Shown here in pieces: positions 60,211 through 64,000 of a DNA stretch of 64,000 nt (position 1 is its first letter; each line of letters opens with the position of its first letter). The notes below the pieces were generated by a model. It saw only the letters and a list, made by a program, of their open reading frames with translations. It searched no databases and had not been told where the DNA came from. Location: contig CAJNAR010000154.1 of assembly GCA_905220665.1 (NCBI GenBank), positions 558,001-622,000 of the forward strand, given 5' to 3'. Source of the DNA: Albugo candida (lineage: Eukaryota; Oomycota; Peronosporomycetes; Albuginales; Albuginaceae). The position numbers and the translations under genes are program-made.

Positions 60211-62792
60211 TCCTGTATGTGCCACCATGGGAACGGCCAATTGGTACGTACTGTCGAGGTCTATCGTCTTCTAGCCTCTTTGGTTAGATCAAGCCGGTTG
60301 TGGTAAGAACTGCCTCGGTCACATCTCTAATGGACCGTATAGTGCCCGTTACGCTGCTTGTAGGACGCTTTTGCCACTATAACATAGCTTTGGGTGGCAG
60401 CGAGTTCATACAATTCCTTTCATATCGCTTTGTGATAACTATATTCGACTTCAACAAGTCCAGTTGTTGGCTGCATCCATTTGTTCTGAACATTGACATC
60501 ACATTCTTTCGTGTATTTTGAATTTCGTTTTCGCTTAAAATACGTTATTATTGTGCAACTCGTTGAATGTTGCTGCGCGGTGGGGAGGGAAGCGAGGTAA
60601 TGTGAAAACGTGGAGCCGTGTAAGGTATTATGTATCTATCTTACGTAGACGCAGTAATATAGTCACCCTACCGATAAATATATATTAGTAGCTTGCACAA
60701 ATTACCAATCAAAGATGTTTGTTTGTGGCATTAGCCAAAACGTCTGAGGCAATAGTCACAACCTGTATTAATATGCCTCATGGAACTCAAATACGAATAT
60801 AGAACCACTTAGTCGTGTTTCTGGAACTGTCATAATTCAGGACCCTCGATGCTAGCAGCAAGACTTGATGGATTTTCTTGCCATGTATCACCTATACCTA
60901 TAGTGGTAGTTGTAAAGCTGTTTTATACCTTTCGCACGCGACTTGTTTCCGTCCGTGGCGTTCTTGTATGCATTCGATCAGTCATTTTTCATCTGCCAAT
61001 GCCGTAAGAGTTATAACTTTTTGCTCGAGATTATACTATTTAGATGAACTTACCAGGAAAGCTTTCCGTTTGTATCAATGTTACTCTTCTAGTAGCGTTT
61101 TGTTCTAATACAATAGCTCATAGTTAGCTTCTCTAAGTTTCACTTGCATTTTATAAGATTCCAGCAATCTAGTCTACAATTTACTCCTGCCACATGATTC
61201 TAATCAATTGTGAGTTTTCATGTGTGAGTGCGATACAGGCAACAAGTTCAATTCTAGCATCTCTTTCATGTTTTACTCCGTGTCGACCGAAGAAAAAAGA
61301 AGGAATGTCACTTCCCGAACTAAAGTTCCGTAAGAAATCTTCTCGATTGTTTATCTTTCCTTCACATTGGCCGTATTCTGCGCTGATTACAAAATTTAGG
61401 GGACGAGAATTCCCATTGTCGTCTGGTAGCGCTTTGTAAGGTTTAGTGACTTTTCAGAAAGAAGACTTGGTGCAGCTGTGCATTTCGTTGTGATTCTACT
61501 CCCCACTATATTAGTACGAAATGAGTAGCTTCTAAGAATTGCCCGTGTCGAGAAAATTGGATTGGTAATTGATAAGCGACCGTTGACATCCTTTAATGAT
61601 GTCGCGGAATCAATCGAATGTGATGTTCTTTAATAATGACTAGTTTCATAAAATCATTTTTCTGCACGTTCATCAATTGCATAATGTCTTTTTATATGGA
61701 GGAAGATGAATCCTCGGATTCTTGCACGTCAATAATTATCTTTTTGTCCGCCTCACAAGTATTCTAACTTCCAAAACATGTGCATGAGGCATAAGAAAGC
61801 GAAAAAATTGCATCCTTCGATAGAAAAGGTTCGAGAAGTTGAGAAGCGTTCGCTGTCTTCCATTGATTGATTACCTTACTCGACGGTTATTTTGAAACAC
61901 TTTAAACCATTTAACGCTTCAGTTTGATGATACATTAATAATATATCGTGAGGTAAATGGGCTTTAATGCCAGATCATTCTGGGATTTGATCGATTGGGT
62001 CATCATTCGTTTTTCGTCCTACCCTTATAATATCACCACATTATTTCATATAACGAGTGTCCATACTATATCTCCTGGCACTATTGCGTTTGTTTCGACA
62101 GCTTGCATGAATTGAGTAGAATGATTGGACTTTTAGCAAAATAAAAATCGAATGAATATCTTCCTTAAAGCAGCTCTGTCAGTCACTCAACTTCTGTCTT
62201 CCAATTGGATGACACCTTGGACGCAGCATGTAAATACTACATTGGGCGTAAGTAATAAATTTATGACTCCAACCGCAATGATATTAAAGCTTGAGAAGGG
62301 CTTAGAAACGTTTTGACAGTCTCTACGTAAGCTTATTCACAACGAAAGTACCGTCCATACTATTTTTTCTCGCAACTGAATTTTCGGATTTGGTTCCATT
62401 GAGCTTATAGAGCGGGCGTGGAAAGCGTGCTTTAGCATACTCATACCATGTCGATTCTTTTCAGTTGTGTTATCATCGCTGAGTAGTGGATATTCTGCGC
62501 CTCCAATTTACCGTCATGATCAAGATTTTCTTGCCGTCTCGGCAACATTGATTTGTAGCAGAAATGAAGAAGAGCTCATCCATATATATATTTCTGCTTT
62601 AGTCCAATATATTTGAATTAATGTGCTGGAATATGGCTAATTGTCACGCGGTTAGGAAGACCATGTGACATGAAATGTTAACAAGTGGCAAGGCTATCAA
62701 AGAAGATTAGGTGAAGAACGGGGTTTCAAAAGATTTTCAAAAACAAAATAGGGATTTTCGGATAAAAAAATTCACAACCATAGATAAGCTCT
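60211..62792. other. No gene recognised
   Basis: Short ORFs only (for example 61194-61439, 81 residues from an ATG, without motif). The first few hundred bases may contain further N-terminal MULE sequence too decayed to read. Confidence 0.4.
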
Positions 62793-64000
62793 AAATACAA
62801 TTGTCTCAAATTTATCTCGATAATGAATCAACCACTACAAGTCTACAGGATTTAGGCGCAACCTTCAATCTGTGCGATGCTTTTCCGGGATATCTAATAC
62901 TTGCGTCGATAAAGAGTACGACTACTCCTGTAGGAGAAGTCAATCCAAGTGATCGAAAAGCCATCGCATTCCCGACAGTATGCGCTAGTGAATGGATGAG
63001 ATGAGAGCCACAATAGTCATCGACAGTAATATACAATTTGTACTTCTGGATCAAGAAAGCTGTTGTCATTGAACGCAACAGAAAGACTACTGGGAAGATC
63101 GCGATCCTGACAGAGACTTGGGATTATTTCGGTCTAATGCAAGCAAACGTATTTGAGTTGCGATCCATTATTGGTTTTGGACACCCATCACCCTAGACCG
63201 TATTTATCTAGCTTACAAAAGTGAGCTTGTGGTCGGAGTGGGGAGGCGCTAATTAGTATCGCATTAGTCAGACGATTGATGCGACAAAATTAGTATTCCC
63301 TTCCATGCAATGAGAAACAAGATGCAGACGAGAAGAAAGAGCTTAATTGTGGCGACTCGCTAAAATGTGGGGAGCTATCAATGTCACATTTTAAATTATA
63401 TTCAGGTAAATTTGCTTTTCTGATGACGTCCAGAGCACGGTTTCGTAAGTTTTGATAAATTGACCACCAAGTGACCAAAGATTGTTTCTTTCGGATTTTT
63501 GCACTGCCAGGAAGCATCTACTCTTGGGTACAATAGATTCCTTGAAATAATTGGCATGTGCTAGTCGATAAATGTTTGAGTTTCCTTGAAATTTGAATTT
63601 ATGTGTCGGAAGTTTGCAATATTTGATATCATCGCAATCAAAGCCATTGAGGTCATCAAATTTCAAATTTGGTGCTTTTTGCATTAAAGCAGCGATGAGA
63701 GCATCATGAGCCCATGACGGGAGAAAGATTGAAAGATATGCGTGATTGAATTGCACTTGCTGAGTCACTTATACTGATTTGAATGTAGCTTCCGCACAAA
63801 CCATAGAACGATCCAGTGACTTCCCGTCAAATTGACAAACATGATAGCTAGTGAGCTCAGAATAAAATGATTTTGTCAATCTTATCAAACTTGGTTGGTG
63901 GTGAGCATGGTCCCATCAGAACTTGTATAGATGACCATTTTGTTCACTTTCCGTACTGTATTTATTGATCAGATCATACCTGAACTGTCTGAGCTCGAAA
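62793..64000 (-). repeat. Duplicated block, copy 2 (inverted partner of 14276-15505)
   Basis: The reverse complement follows 14276-15505 from the window edge (TTTCGAGCTCAGACAG) to AGATAAATTTGAGACAATTG at about 62795-62815. The two copies lie 47 kb apart in opposite orientation. In the tail both strands stay open over 62801-63078; one frame (minus) reads AMAFRSLGLTSPTGVVVLFI, the other (plus) reads DLGATFNLCDAFPGYLILAS. The block extends beyond the window. Confidence 0.85.
63391..63990 (-). pseudogene. Broken secreted aspartic-protease-like gene, copy 2
   Basis: A C-lobe pattern as in copy 1: FLPSWAHDALIAALM, Cys in NGFDCDDIKY and KSRCFLAVQKS, WSLGGQFIKTYETVLW. Lesions differ from copy 1: a TGA at 63918-63916 and a TAA at 63771-63769, while the one-base loss and late stop of copy 1 are absent. 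The second catalytic position again reads NHAYLS. The N-terminal part lies outside the window. Confidence 0.68.

Overview
This window looks like a gene-poor, repeat-rich piece of a eukaryotic nuclear genome, most likely an oomycete and probably a white-rust (Albugo-like) species. The reasons are: (1) secreted proteins with CxxC motifs soon after a signal peptide, including a CHEC (CHxC) motif and an exact C-x2-C-x5-G motif, which recall the CHxC and CCG effector classes described from Albugo; (2) two promoter-like sites, each 13/16 to the oomycete initiator consensus GCTCATTYYNCAWTTT; (3) a short intron with GTAAGT, TACTAAC and TTTTAG signals; (4) tRNA-derived SINEs, chromodomain Ty3/gypsy, Ty1/copia and MULE remnants. 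No bacterial operon, rRNA or CRISPR is visible. The species assignment is an inference.

Layout: 2.35-7.0 kb is a decayed Ty3/gypsy element with short LTRs, gag, protease, RT, RNase H, integrase and a chromodomain-like end. 8.7-9.5 kb (minus) is an intact secreted protein with the C-terminal lobe of a pepsin-like aspartic protease but without visible catalytic Asp motifs. 11.3-16.3 kb holds broken reading frames, including a damaged protease-like gene (14.0-14.95 kb) inside a 1.2-kb block that is duplicated in inverted orientation at 62.8-64.0 kb. 22.8-26.6 kb is a cluster of degenerate CxxC-repeat secreted-protein genes. 29.8, 32.5 and 48.4 kb carry copies of one tRNA-derived SINE family; the last is part of a ~0.6-kb composite with its own target-site duplication. 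36.0-38.8 kb is a decayed Ty1/copia pol. 44.4-46.8 kb has an unrecognised open frame and a TPR-like pseudogene. 51.4-54.4 kb has several minus-strand ORFs, one with a convincing intron. 54.7-57.1 kb (minus) is the best gene of the window: a secreted multi-unit CxxC protein of about 680 codons, interrupted only by one frame change in a T9 run. 58.6-60.2 kb (minus) is a MULE transposase pseudogene.

Taken together the window resembles a fast-evolving effector and mobile-element compartment: secreted families (CxxC-repeat, inactive-protease-like and a small signal-peptide family present in three copies) are duplicated and mostly decaying, mixed with old retroelements. Only the protease-like gene (8690-9538), the CxxC-repeat gene (54744-56785) and perhaps a few small ORFs look functional. 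Much of the remaining sequence shows nothing I can identify.
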